NCBI GenBank assembly: GCA_001464315.1
Contig: LNFK01000075.1
Location: forward strand, 124,001 to 188,000
Source of the DNA: Sphingomonadales bacterium Ga0077559
GTDB lineage: Bacteria > Pseudomonadota > Alphaproteobacteria > Sphingomonadales > Sphingomonadaceae
Reading direction: 5' to 3'
Length of the DNA stretch: 64,000 nt
The translations under genes and the position numbers were made by a program. Positions 35,746 to 44,635 of this stretch are shown one piece after another. Numbering within the stretch: the first letter of the stretch is position 1; each line of letters starts with the position of its first letter. Under the pieces are notes generated by a model. That model was not told the DNA's origin. It ran no database searches and worked only from the letters and a program-made list of their open reading frames with translations.

Positions 35746-36585
35746 TCAACCTTTGGTCAAAATCATTGCAGCCGAACTTGGCCGAAACCGATGAAGAGCC
35801 GAAGTCGCGTGGTACCTCAAATTCCAGGCAAAAAGCTTTGAAAGCCATTTGTTCGCAGCAACGATTGCTGGAGAGTTATAAACGTCGGCACGCAAAATAC
35901 CAAAAAGGCGCGGGGTTAATGCAAAATCACACAGTGTTTCGCGCTTAATTTGAAAACCGGCATTCAGCGCAATGTTGCGAAACACCGGATAAGGAATCCC
36001 GCGCTCCCTTTTTGTCAGACCTGGTCTTGGCCTTGTCCAGTCACCCATCGAAACAATCGGTTCTCGGAGCAGCAAAAATGCATCAGGCTTCATGACGCGT
36101 GCCATTTCCGACAAGACTGCGCTGACATTCGGGACATGATGCAACACGCCAAAGCAGCAGATCAGGTCAAAGCTTGAATCTTCGAATGGTAGCTTGCCGT
36201 TGCTCGTGGGCGATACATATCTAACAGGCTTTCCTCCAAGGCTATCGTGCACAAAGGCGGAGGAAGGGTCAACGATGGTAACATCGGACGCCCGGTCAAT
36301 CACGGGCAACAGTTCGTGGCCATAAGCGCTGCCATAACCCAGGATTTTTGGGTATTCACGGTCGGGCAATCCGGAATAGCTGTGCGCCAGGTTCAACGCA
36401 TGATATTCGTAACTATATCGCTCGGCATCTTTGGCGCCTAAGTCGGCATAGCCTTCTTTCTCATCCTCGAACCAACTGGCAATTTCCTCTTGACCAAAGT
36501 CATCGCCGTACAGCTTCTCTCCGCGGAAATACGGTGAAAGTGAATCCTGCATTTCTGGCACGACGTAATTCTTTCTATCTTGCAA
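35746..36585 (-). CDS. SAM-dependent methyltransferase
   Basis: A 279-residue class I methyltransferase. Motif I is KILGYGSAYGHELLPVID (~80), with an acidic residue after VTIVDPSS, motif II-like FEDSSFDLICCFGVLHHVP, and a C-terminal substrate domain. It may methylate the polysaccharide or a precursor; nothing shows which. A start at the second Met (36552) is possible. Confidence 0.8.
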   Translation of the reverse strand: MQDRKNYVVPEMQDSLSPYFRGEKLYGDDFGQEEIASWFEDEKEGYADLGAKDAERYSYEYHALNLAHSYSGLPDREYPKILGYGSAYGHELLPVIDRASDVTIVDPSSAFVHDSLGGKPVRYVSPTSNGKLPFEDSSFDLICCFGVLHHVPNVSAVLSEMARVMKPDAFLLLREPIVSMGDWTRPRPGLTKRERGIPYPVFRNIALNAGFQIKRETLCDFALTPRLFGILRADVYNSPAIVAANKWLSKLFAWNLRYHATSALHRFRPSSAAMILTKG

Positions 36586-36669
36586 AGGAATAAAACCGTG
36601 ATGGAATTAGCGCACAATCCATCTTTGAGCTAGAGAAATGCTCGCTTGCAATGTCAAATCAACCTTCAT

Positions 36670-37416
36670 ATGGGACGCCTCAGCCAAATCATGCCACAAG
36701 CAGTAACTCAACAAACGCTCTCGCCAGAACAAATTGAAGCGTTCTATCATGACCAGTTTGTAGAAGATCAGGTCCATGACTTCGAGGCGTTGCGCAATGG
36801 TGATACATTAAATCGCATTGTGGATATCGGGGGTGGTGTCGGATACTTTGCCCGTAGCCTTTCCGAAAAAACTGGTGCCAAAACCCGCGTTATCGATATG
36901 GATATTATATCTGTGGAGCGTTGTCGCGAAAGCGGCGTTGATGCCATACAGGGCGATGCATTGTCTCCTCCCAAGACTGGCGACGAGAGCGTTGTCTGCT
37001 TCAACCTCATACTCCATCATCTGGTAGGCAAGGATGAGCAGGCAACAAGGACCTTGCAGCTTCAGGCTTTGCGAGCGTGGAAAGGCAACGTCAGTTACAT
37101 ATTTGTAAATGAATATATCTATGAATCTGCGATGCTGGATATCAGCGGAAAGCTGATTTATCTGATAACATCGAATAAAATCCTTTCAATGGTGGGCTCG
37201 GCTATCGCGCGCATCATCCCCTCTTTCAACGCAAATACCTTTGGTATAGGCGTTCGCTTTCGGGCTCATCAGGAATGGTGCAAACTTTTTGCAGAAGCAG
37301 GTTATCAGGTTTCAGATTCGCGTCTGGGGCAAAATGAAAACATATCTCTGCCTCTGCGCGCATTATTCATAAAAAATATCCGCCGTGACAGCTTCCGTCT
37401 TGAGCCAAAGGATTAG
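36670..37416 (+). CDS. SAM-dependent methyltransferase
   Basis: A protein of about 248 residues with motif I RIVDIGGGVGYFARSL, acidic VIDMDIISVERCRESGV, GDESVVCFNLILHHLVGKDE and a C-terminal hydrophobic stretch (KLIYLITSNKILSMVGSAI). It is divergent from the previous methyltransferase and unlike it beyond motif I. The start is weakly supported: no good ribosome-binding site precedes ATG 36670, ATG 36691 or an upstream TTG (36646). Part of the O-antigen locus; substrate unknown. Confidence 0.7.
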   Translation: MGRLSQIMPQAVTQQTLSPEQIEAFYHDQFVEDQVHDFEALRNGDTLNRIVDIGGGVGYFARSLSEKTGAKTRVIDMDIISVERCRESGVDAIQGDALSPPKTGDESVVCFNLILHHLVGKDEQATRTLQLQALRAWKGNVSYIFVNEYIYESAMLDISGKLIYLITSNKILSMVGSAIARIIPSFNANTFGIGVRFRAHQEWCKLFAEAGYQVSDSRLGQNENISLPLRALFIKNIRRDSFRLEPKD

Positions 37417-37494
37417 CGGACAGCGCCAACTGGCTTGGCATAACTGCATCGCGCCGATATGAGGCTCTAAATTCTAGAAATAAAAGAGGTTCCA

Positions 37495-38634
37495 TTGGCT
37501 AACCGCCCCTACGAGATTTGTAATAACTGCATTATGGATACCACCGACTCCCTCATTCAATTCGATGAGACGGGACGATGCGAATATTGCAATAATTACT
37601 ACAACAATATTCTTCCCCACTGGCATCCCGACGCGATTGGTGAAGCGGAACTTTCAAAGCAGATTGATCGGATCAAAGCGGATGGAGTGGGTAAAGATTT
37701 TGATTGTCTGATTGGCCTGAGCGGGGGTGTTGACAGCAGCTATCTGACCTACATCGCCGTAGAAAAATTCGGTCTTCGGCCACTATTATATCATGTCGAT
37801 GCAGGCTGGAATTCCCAAGAAGCAGTAAACAATATCGAGAAGCTGGTTGACGGCCTTGACCTGGATTTGTTCACCGAGGTGGTCAACTGGCCCGAAATGA
37901 GAGACCTACAGCTAGCTTTTTTCAAGGCTGGCGTGCCTCATCTCGACACGCCCCAGGATCACGCTTTTTTTGCAGGATTGTACAATTTTGCCGCCAAGAA
38001 TAAGGTGAAATACATACTCACCGGCGCCAATTATTCCACCGAATGTGTGAGGGAACCGCTTGAGTGGCATTATCACGCGTCGGATTTGGCGCAATTAAAA
38101 GATATCCATAGCAAGTTCGGTTCGCGGCCATTGAAGTCTTTTCCCTTGGCCGGCATTTTGAAATTTAAGCTTTTCTATCGCTTCGTCAAAGGCGTTAGGG
38201 TGGTCAAGCCGTTAAATAGTATTCCTTATTTCAAGGAAGCGGCAATGCAGGAGTTGGTCGACCGATTTGGTTGGCAACGATATCCTCATAAACATTATGA
38301 ATCCCGGTTTACCCGCTTCTACGAAGGTTACTGGCTTCGTGAGAAATTTGGGTATGACAAAAGGCGTGCCCATTTCTCGAGTTTGATCCTCACCGGACAA
38401 TTGACGCGGGACGACGCTCTTCAGAAAATCTCTTCAGCACCTTATTCCGCGGAGCAGGTCCGGCAAGATTTCGAATATATTGCTACAAAGCTAGGTATTG
38501 AGGTTAGCGAACTTGAAGCCATGCTCAAGGCCCCCAATAAAACTTACAAAGACTATAAAAACATCATGCCTATCATGGATCTTGGCGCACGCTTGTTGCG
38601 ATTGCTTGGATTGCAAAGGGCCATTATCCGTTGA
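37495..38634 (+). CDS. wbpG: N-acetyl-sugar amidotransferase (WbpG-type)
   Basis: A 379-residue PP-loop ATPase with LIGLSGGVDSSYLTYIAVEK (ATP-pyrophosphatase loop). Zinc-type cysteines occur in ICNNCIMDT and CEYCNNYY, and LTGANYSTECVREPLEWH follows. WbpG-type proteins, with ammonia from a HisH-HisF partner pair, convert a 3-acetamido group into a 3-acetamidino group. HisH and HisF follow directly. TTG start with AGAGG upstream. Confidence 0.9.
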   Translation: MANRPYEICNNCIMDTTDSLIQFDETGRCEYCNNYYNNILPHWHPDAIGEAELSKQIDRIKADGVGKDFDCLIGLSGGVDSSYLTYIAVEKFGLRPLLYHVDAGWNSQEAVNNIEKLVDGLDLDLFTEVVNWPEMRDLQLAFFKAGVPHLDTPQDHAFFAGLYNFAAKNKVKYILTGANYSTECVREPLEWHYHASDLAQLKDIHSKFGSRPLKSFPLAGILKFKLFYRFVKGVRVVKPLNSIPYFKEAAMQELVDRFGWQRYPHKHYESRFTRFYEGYWLREKFGYDKRRAHFSSLILTGQLTRDDALQKISSAPYSAEQVRQDFEYIATKLGIEVSELEAMLKAPNKTYKDYKNIMPIMDLGARLLRLLGLQRAIIR

Positions 38635-39242
38635 TTCATATAATCGATTATGGTCTCGGCAATATAGGCGCTTTTCTGACGCTCTATAATCGCCTGAATG
38701 TGCCGGCCAAAGCCTGCAAAAGCGCCGATGAACTGAAATCTGCAGACCATATTCTGTTGCCCGGTGTAGGCTCTTTTGACCATGCCATGGACTTGCTGGA
38801 TAAGTCGGGAATGCGTCACACACTTGAGGAACTGGTCATCGATAAGAAAATCCCCGTTCTCGGGGTTTGCGTCGGAATGCAGATTCTAGGCGACCGCAGC
38901 GAAGAAGGTGTCGCTCATGGTCTTGGTTGGGTTCCAGGCACGATACGGTCGCTTTCGACTAGGTTCGAAAATCAGAGTCTCCCATTGCCGCATATGGGAT
39001 GGAATGATGTTGAATCGACGAGGCCAGTGGCGCTGTTCAATGGGCTTGTCGATCCTCGCTATTATTTTCTGCACAGCTTCTTTTTTGACAATAGCAACCC
39101 AGAAGATAGTGCCGCAACCGCGAATTACGGGCAAAGCTTCACCTGCGTCGTAAATCGCGGCAATGTATGGGGTGTGCAGTTTCATCCTGAAAAGAGCCAT
39201 CATTTCGGTATGGCGCTGCTGAAAAACTTTTCGGAGCTGTAG
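38631..39242 (+). CDS. hisH2: HisH-like glutamine amidotransferase of the amidination cassette
   Basis: A 203-residue class I glutaminase. IDYGLGNIGAFLTLYNRLNV is at the N-terminus, the nucleophile Cys in VLGVCVGMQILGDRSEEG, and the catalytic His-Glu in GVQFHPEKSHHFG. It releases ammonia for the HisF partner. TTG start overlapping the wbpG stop (TTGA). Its context between wbpG and a hisF-like gene, with no other his genes, shows it is the surface-sugar paralogue and not the histidine enzyme. Confidence 0.88.
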   Translation: MIHIIDYGLGNIGAFLTLYNRLNVPAKACKSADELKSADHILLPGVGSFDHAMDLLDKSGMRHTLEELVIDKKIPVLGVCVGMQILGDRSEEGVAHGLGWVPGTIRSLSTRFENQSLPLPHMGWNDVESTRPVALFNGLVDPRYYFLHSFFFDNSNPEDSAATANYGQSFTCVVNRGNVWGVQFHPEKSHHFGMALLKNFSEL

Positions 39243-39245
39243 GAT

Positions 39246-40052
39246 ATGCTGCGGCCTCGCATCACACCATGTCTGTTGGTCCACGAAGGTGGATTGGTAA
39301 AAACGACCAAGTTCAAGGCGCCCCAATATGTCGGCGACCCGATTAACGCGGTGCGCATTTTCAACGAAAAAGAAGCTGATGAACTCATTGTTCTGGATAT
39401 AGACGCTACCGCCAATTCTGCCGAACCGGACTATAAGCTGATAGCGAACCTCGCGGCCGAGTGTCGGATGCCTTTATGCTACGGCGGAGGCATCACGACA
39501 GTAGAGCAGGCAAAGCGAATTATCAGTCTAGGCGTGGAAAAGGTGGCGCTTAGTTCGGCTGCCGTTGCATCACCCAAATTGATTACAGACATTTCGGATG
39601 CGGTGGGTAGACAGTCTATCGCAATCGTCATCGATGTCAAAAAGAGGATGCTGGGCAGCGCCTATGATGTGTTCACTCATAACGGTTCGAGAAAGACAGG
39701 CATTTCGGCGCTAGACTTTGCAGAAGCGATGGAACGCGCCGGAGCGGGAGAAATCATCTTTAATTCCATCGACCGAGATGGAACAATGGCCGGCTATGAT
39801 CTTAGCCTCGCCCGTCTGTTGCGCAGCAGGGTAAATGTTCCGATCAGTCTGCTCGGCGGAGCAGGGTCACTCGACGATATTTCAGAGTTGATAAAAAATG
39901 TCGGAGTGATTGGTGCAAGCGCCGGCAGCCTGTTTGTTTTCAAAGGCAAGTACCGTGCCGTGCTGATAAATTATCCACCACCGAGCGAAAAAGAAGCTCT
40001 GATTCAACAGGCGATGCGAGCGCGATCGTCATCAACCTCAGTTTCTCACTGA
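39246..40052 (+). CDS. hisF2: HisF-like cyclase subunit of the amidination cassette
   Basis: A 268-residue (beta/alpha)8 barrel of the HisA/HisF family. It shows RITPCLLVHEGGLVKTTKF, DELIVLDIDATANS, CYGGGITTVEQAKRII and HNGSRKTGISALDFAEAMER. It channels ammonia from HisH to the acceptor. Starts three bases after hisH with GGAGCTGTAGGAT upstream. The C-terminal tail (KEALIQQAMRARSSS...) is longer than in histidine-pathway HisF. Confidence 0.88.
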   Translation: MLRPRITPCLLVHEGGLVKTTKFKAPQYVGDPINAVRIFNEKEADELIVLDIDATANSAEPDYKLIANLAAECRMPLCYGGGITTVEQAKRIISLGVEKVALSSAAVASPKLITDISDAVGRQSIAIVIDVKKRMLGSAYDVFTHNGSRKTGISALDFAEAMERAGAGEIIFNSIDRDGTMAGYDLSLARLLRSRVNVPISLLGGAGSLDDISELIKNVGVIGASAGSLFVFKGKYRAVLINYPPPSEKEALIQQAMRARSSSTSVSH

Positions 40053-40096
40053 AATTGTCCCATATAATTTAATACTGAAGAAAAGGCATTCGAAAC

Positions 40097-41137
40097 ATGG
40101 GTGACCAGATTTTTGCTGATAAGACACTGCTCATCACTGGTGGGACTGGCTCATTTGGAAACGCAGTATTGCGCCGCCTTCTTGATTCCGAATTGCGCGA
40201 AATACGTATATTCAGCCGAGACGAAAAAAAACAGGATGACATGCGAAAGCTGTACAACAATCCCAAACTGAAATTCTACGTCGGCGATGTGCGCGACTAT
40301 CGCTCTGTCCTCAACGCCGTACGCGGGACGGATTTTATCTTTCACGCCGCCGCCCTAAAACAGGTACCCTCTTGCGAATTTCACCCCTTGGAGGCCGTAA
40401 AAACCAACGTTCTTGGTACCGAAAACATGCTGGAAGCTGCGATAACCGAAGGTGTTGAGCGCGTCATATGCCTGAGTACGGACAAGGCGGTATACCCGAT
40501 AAATGCCATGGGGATTTCGAAAGCGATGATGGAAAAAGTCGCTGTCGCCAAATCACGATCAAGTGAGAGAACCATTATCTGTGCGACCCGATATGGTAAC
40601 GTCATGGCATCGCGTGGATCGGTTATTCCTCTGTTTGTAGATCAGATACTTGGGAATAAGCCGATCACAATTACCGATCCCAACATGACCCGGTTCATGA
40701 TGACGCTAGATGATGCCGTAGAGCTCGTACTGTACGCATTTCAAAATGGTCGGTCAGGAGATATTTTCGTGCAGAAGGCACCCGCGGCGACAATTGCAGT
40801 CCTTGCGAAATCTGTCTGTAATATTGCCGGCAAGCCAGAACATCAGATTTTGGAAATAGGTACACGACACGGCGAAAAGCTGTTCGAAGTTTTGCTAAGT
40901 CGCGAAGAGATGGCATCTGCGCGAGACGAAGGAGATTACTTCCGCATACCGCCGGACCTGCGAGATCTTAATTACACGAAATTTGTCGAAGAAGGGGAAC
41001 TGCGGATTTCCCATTCTGAAGACTATAATTCACACAATACAACCATACTTGATGTAACGGGCATGGAACAATTGTTGATGAAGCTACCATTCATGCGCGC
41101 GCTGGCTAGCGGCCACCCCATCCAGCCGGATATTTAA
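40097..41137 (+). CDS. fnlA: UDP-GlcNAc 4,6-dehydratase/5-epimerase (FnlA/WbjB/CapE)
   Basis: A 346-residue SDR enzyme. LLITGGTGSFGNAVLRRLLD is the NAD loop, FSRDEKKQDDMRKLYNN follows, and INAMGISKAMMEK carries the active-site Met and Lys typical of the inverting dehydratase subgroup in place of Tyr-x3-Lys. CATRYGNVMASRGSVIPL and ITDPNMTRFMMTLDDAVELV confirm FnlA. First step of UDP-L-FucNAc synthesis. Confidence 0.94.
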   Translation: MGDQIFADKTLLITGGTGSFGNAVLRRLLDSELREIRIFSRDEKKQDDMRKLYNNPKLKFYVGDVRDYRSVLNAVRGTDFIFHAAALKQVPSCEFHPLEAVKTNVLGTENMLEAAITEGVERVICLSTDKAVYPINAMGISKAMMEKVAVAKSRSSERTIICATRYGNVMASRGSVIPLFVDQILGNKPITITDPNMTRFMMTLDDAVELVLYAFQNGRSGDIFVQKAPAATIAVLAKSVCNIAGKPEHQILEIGTRHGEKLFEVLLSREEMASARDEGDYFRIPPDLRDLNYTKFVEEGELRISHSEDYNSHNTTILDVTGMEQLLMKLPFMRALASGHPIQPDI

Positions 41138-41140
41138 GAC

Positions 41141-42247
41141 ATGTCAATTCTGGTTACCGGCGCACAGGGGTTCATAGGCCGCAATCTTGTGGTCCGCTTG
41201 GGCGAACTTGGGGTTGAAAAAGTTTCGACATTCACCCGAAGCCAAACAATTGACGAACTGCGTGTTCTGGTTGGCGAAGCTAAAGCGATCATTCATCTTG
41301 CGGGCGAAAATCGACCAGAGGACCCATCAGACTTTGAAAAGGTCAACGGCGAATTAACCGAGCAGATTTGTTCATTCATCCGGGAAACAAATCGACCTAT
41401 TCCTCTCATATTCTCTTCGTCAACCCAGGCGGATAATGTCACGCCATATGGCAGCAGCAAGCGGAGCGGTGAACAGGCGGTCTCCTCGCTCGCTGAAGAA
41501 ACGGGAAACCCCTGCGCAATTTTCAGATTGCCTAATGTATTCGGCAAATGGTGCCGCCCGAACTATAATTCGGCTGTTGCAACATTTTGCCATAATATTG
41601 CCCGTGGCCTCGAAATAACAATCAATGATCCGTCAGCAGTAATATCGCTGGTCTATATCGATGATGTCGTCGATGCGTTGATCGTTGCGGCGAATGAGGC
41701 AAGTGACGGACTACGATGGCTAGAGATCGAGCCTCAATATCGAGTGACCGTTGGCGAATTATCAGCTCAGATCCAGAAATTTGCTGACAGCCGGATTACA
41801 CTCCTTTCAGAGCGTGTTGGTACTGATCTCACCCGAGCTCTTTATGCGACTTACATCAGCTATCTGCCAACCGATGCGTTTGCTTATGAGCTGCCGATTC
41901 ATGGAGACAGCAGAGGCGTGTTCGTCGAAATGCTCAAAACGCCGGATTGTGGGCAGTTTTCTTACTTCACAGCGCATCCTGGAATAACAAGGGGTGGCCA
42001 TTATCATCACACTAAATCGGAAAAATTTCTTGTTCTGAAAGGATCGGCGAGATTTGGATTTCGGCACATCATCACTGACGAATATCATGAGCTTTTTACG
42101 TCCGGAGACAGGCCGGCAGTTGTCGAAACAATTCCTGGCTGGAGCCATGACATAACCAATATTGGCGATGAGGAACTGATAGTTATGCTATGGGCCAATG
42201 AAATATTTGACCGGGCAAAGCCGGATACAATCTCAAGGAGCGTTTGA
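41141..42247 (+). CDS. fnlB: UDP-sugar 4-reductase with C-terminal cupin (FnlB/WbjC/CapF)
   Basis: A 368-residue two-domain protein. An SDR N-terminus (ILVTGAQGFIGRNLVVRLGE; the SSSTQADNVTPYGSSKRSGE active-site stretch) is fused from ~residue 250 to a cupin with HPGITRGGHYHHTKSEKFLV metal ligands. Produces the L-talo intermediate for FucNAc. It starts three bases after fnlA and ends one base before fnlC. Confidence 0.92.
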   Translation: MSILVTGAQGFIGRNLVVRLGELGVEKVSTFTRSQTIDELRVLVGEAKAIIHLAGENRPEDPSDFEKVNGELTEQICSFIRETNRPIPLIFSSSTQADNVTPYGSSKRSGEQAVSSLAEETGNPCAIFRLPNVFGKWCRPNYNSAVATFCHNIARGLEITINDPSAVISLVYIDDVVDALIVAANEASDGLRWLEIEPQYRVTVGELSAQIQKFADSRITLLSERVGTDLTRALYATYISYLPTDAFAYELPIHGDSRGVFVEMLKTPDCGQFSYFTAHPGITRGGHYHHTKSEKFLVLKGSARFGFRHIITDEYHELFTSGDRPAVVETIPGWSHDITNIGDEELIVMLWANEIFDRAKPDTISRSV

Positions 42248-42248
42248 T

Positions 42249-43379
42249 ATGCAGAAGCTTCGCGTTGTGACCGTCGTCGGCACCCGACCTGAAATCATCA
42301 GACTATCCCGTGTTCTGGCAAAACTGGACAAATATTGCGATCATATCCTCGTTCATACAGGTCAAAATTACGATTATGAATTGAATGAGATATTTTTCGA
42401 AGACCTGGGAATACGCCGACCGGACCATTTTCTTGAAGCAGCGGGATCAAGCGGTGCAGAAACAATCGGCAACGTTATCATTTCAGTCGACAGGCTGCTT
42501 GAGGATATACGCCCCGATGCGCTCCTGGTTCTGGGCGATACTAACAGTTGCACCGCCGTTATTCCTGCCAAGCGGAGGAAAATCCCAACATTTCATATGG
42601 AGGCGGGTAACAGATGCTTTGATATGAGGGTTCCGGAAGAAATAAATCGACGAATTGTCGATCACACCGCTGATATCAATCTGACATACAGCACGATAGC
42701 TCGCGACTACCTCCTTCGCGAAGGCTTGCCCCCTGACATGATCATAAAGACGGGAAGCCCGATGTTTGAAGTGCTCACCCATTATCGTCCGGGGATCGAT
42801 TCTTCCGAAATACTTTCCGCTCTGCAGCTGGAACAGAATAACTTTTTTGTGGTCAGCGCGCACCGTGAGGAAAACATTGAAAATCCGGCAAGTTTCGGTC
42901 GACTGGCAAAAATCCTCAATCGCATCGCCGATGAATTCAGGTTGCCCGTTATCGTTTCGACGCATCCGCGAACTCAAAAGAAAATCGATGGAAGCGGACA
43001 GACTTTTGCAAACAACATCCAGTTTTTAAAACCACTTGGCTTTACCGACTATAACAAACTGCAGATTAGTGCCCGTGCGGTTCTGTCGGACAGTGGCACA
43101 ATAAATGAGGAAGCCTCCATTTTGAACTTCCCGGCCCTGAACATCCGTGAGGCACACGAAAGGCCGGAGGGGATGGAGGAAGCCGCCGCCATGATGGTGG
43201 GTCTAGACGAAGACCGTGTATTGCAGGGTCTCGCTATATTGGCTGAGCAGCCACGCGGAGCAGATCGTATGATCCGGCTCGTTCAAGATTACAGTATGCC
43301 CAATGTTTCAGAAAAAATGGTGCGGATAATTCATAGCTATACCGACTATGTAAACCGGGTTGTGTGGAAAAAATACTAG
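42249..43379 (+). CDS. fnlC: UDP-N-acetyl-L-pneumosamine/fucosamine 2-epimerase (FnlC/WbjD/CapG)
   Basis: A 376-residue member of the UDP-GlcNAc 2-epimerase superfamily. VTVVGTRPEIIRLSRVLAKL, HTGQNYDYELNEIFFEDLGI and GDTNSCTAVIPAKRRKIPTF mark the FnlC branch (RLSRV where WecB has KLFPV). It completes UDP-L-FucNAc. The ATG at 42249 sits one base past the fnlB stop; an ORF extension 17 codons upstream overlaps fnlB and is not needed. Confidence 0.92.
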   Translation: MQKLRVVTVVGTRPEIIRLSRVLAKLDKYCDHILVHTGQNYDYELNEIFFEDLGIRRPDHFLEAAGSSGAETIGNVIISVDRLLEDIRPDALLVLGDTNSCTAVIPAKRRKIPTFHMEAGNRCFDMRVPEEINRRIVDHTADINLTYSTIARDYLLREGLPPDMIIKTGSPMFEVLTHYRPGIDSSEILSALQLEQNNFFVVSAHREENIENPASFGRLAKILNRIADEFRLPVIVSTHPRTQKKIDGSGQTFANNIQFLKPLGFTDYNKLQISARAVLSDSGTINEEASILNFPALNIREAHERPEGMEEAAAMMVGLDEDRVLQGLAILAEQPRGADRMIRLVQDYSMPNVSEKMVRIIHSYTDYVNRVVWKKY

Positions 43380-43390
43380 GATCCACAAAA

Positions 43391-44581
43391 ATGCGAATCG
43401 CGATCATTGCGGATGTTTACCCGCCGCTGCGTTCATCTGGGGCTGTGCAGTTGCGCGACCTGTCGAGAGAAATGGCAAAGCAAGGTCACATTGTGACCAT
43501 TCTGATCCCTGACCCCAATATCCCGCAAAGATGGTCGCTTGAAATGCGCGATGGCATTGAAGTACTAAGATTGCGGTCATTCCGAACCCGGGATACCGGC
43601 TATTTGCGTCGAACATTGGCAGAGTTGGCGATGCCTTATGCCATGCGCTTCAACTTCAAACTAAGCCCGATTGCCAACCGGCAATTCGATGGTGTGGTCT
43701 GGTACTCTCCCACAATATTTCTGGGGCCATTGGTCAAATGGATAAAGGATAAAAATAAATGCCGCTCCTATTTGATTATTCGCGACATATTCCCGGAATG
43801 GGCAGTGGATATGGGACTGATGCGAAAGGGACCAGCCTATCAATTCTTCCGCAAGATCGCAGACTATCAATATTCAGTAGCCGATATCATAGGCGTCCAA
43901 ACGCCTGGTAATGTGACCTTTTTCAATAGACCTTACATTTCTGCTCGCGTCGAGATCTTGCATAATTGGTTGTCTGAAATGACAGCGCATTTTTGCTCGA
44001 TCGACCTTTCGAAAACATCGCTCGCGGGCCGTCGCATCGCGGTCTACGCAGGTAATATGGGCATAGCACAGGGCATGTCTCAGATAATGGCGATGGCAAA
44101 ATCGCTGGTCCATGAGGAGCGAATTGGCTTTGTATTTGTCGGCAGGGGGACCGACGCGGATACCCTGAGAAATGAAGCAATTACGGAAGGCTTGAGCAAC
44201 GTTTTGTTTTTTGATGAAATCGATCCTGATGAAATCGCAGGATTGTACGCTCAATGTGATATCGGATTGGTAGCCTTAGACCCCAAACACCGTACGCATA
44301 ACATACCCGGTAAATTCATCTCCTACATGCACAGTGGTTTACCGGCGTTTGCTGTCGTAAATCCAGGAAATGACATTATTGAGTTAATCGAGACGAATGC
44401 GGTGGGATGGGCTTCCGCGGACGAAGCGACGGAGGCTATGGCGCAAAAGCTGAGCGCAGGCCTGCAGGAAGTGGCTCTGGATAATGGCATTCGGTTACGA
44501 TGCAAAGAACTCGCGTCGGCGTTATTTGGTGCGGAAGGGGCAGCAAAACAGGTTACGAACGGACTTCAAATGAAGCATTAA
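43391..44581 (+). CDS. wbuB: L-FucNAc transferase-like GT4 (WbuB-type)
   Basis: A 396-residue GT-B transferase resembling WbuB, which adds L-FucNAc and typically accompanies fnlABC. Landmarks are IADVYPPLRSSGAVQLRDLS at the N-terminus, YLIIRDIFPEWAVDMGLMRK, RIAVYAGNMGIAQGMSQIM and GLVALDPKHRTHNIPGKF. The start is the ATG at 43391, twelve bases after fnlC; the ORF extends nine codons further into the fnlC end. Confidence 0.88.
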   Translation: MRIAIIADVYPPLRSSGAVQLRDLSREMAKQGHIVTILIPDPNIPQRWSLEMRDGIEVLRLRSFRTRDTGYLRRTLAELAMPYAMRFNFKLSPIANRQFDGVVWYSPTIFLGPLVKWIKDKNKCRSYLIIRDIFPEWAVDMGLMRKGPAYQFFRKIADYQYSVADIIGVQTPGNVTFFNRPYISARVEILHNWLSEMTAHFCSIDLSKTSLAGRRIAVYAGNMGIAQGMSQIMAMAKSLVHEERIGFVFVGRGTDADTLRNEAITEGLSNVLFFDEIDPDEIAGLYAQCDIGLVALDPKHRTHNIPGKFISYMHSGLPAFAVVNPGNDIIELIETNAVGWASADEATEAMAQKLSAGLQEVALDNGIRLRCKELASALFGAEGAAKQVTNGLQMKH

Positions 44582-44635
44582 CTTCATTCAGTTTTTTTAG
44601 TCGCGCAAAAGTTATCATCCTCCTCTTTGGCCGTT

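Noticed and set aside
38631-40052. hisH and hisF as part of histidine biosynthesis
   Set aside because: They follow a WbpG-type gene with overlapping translation and no other his genes; the surface-sugar paralogues are the better reading.
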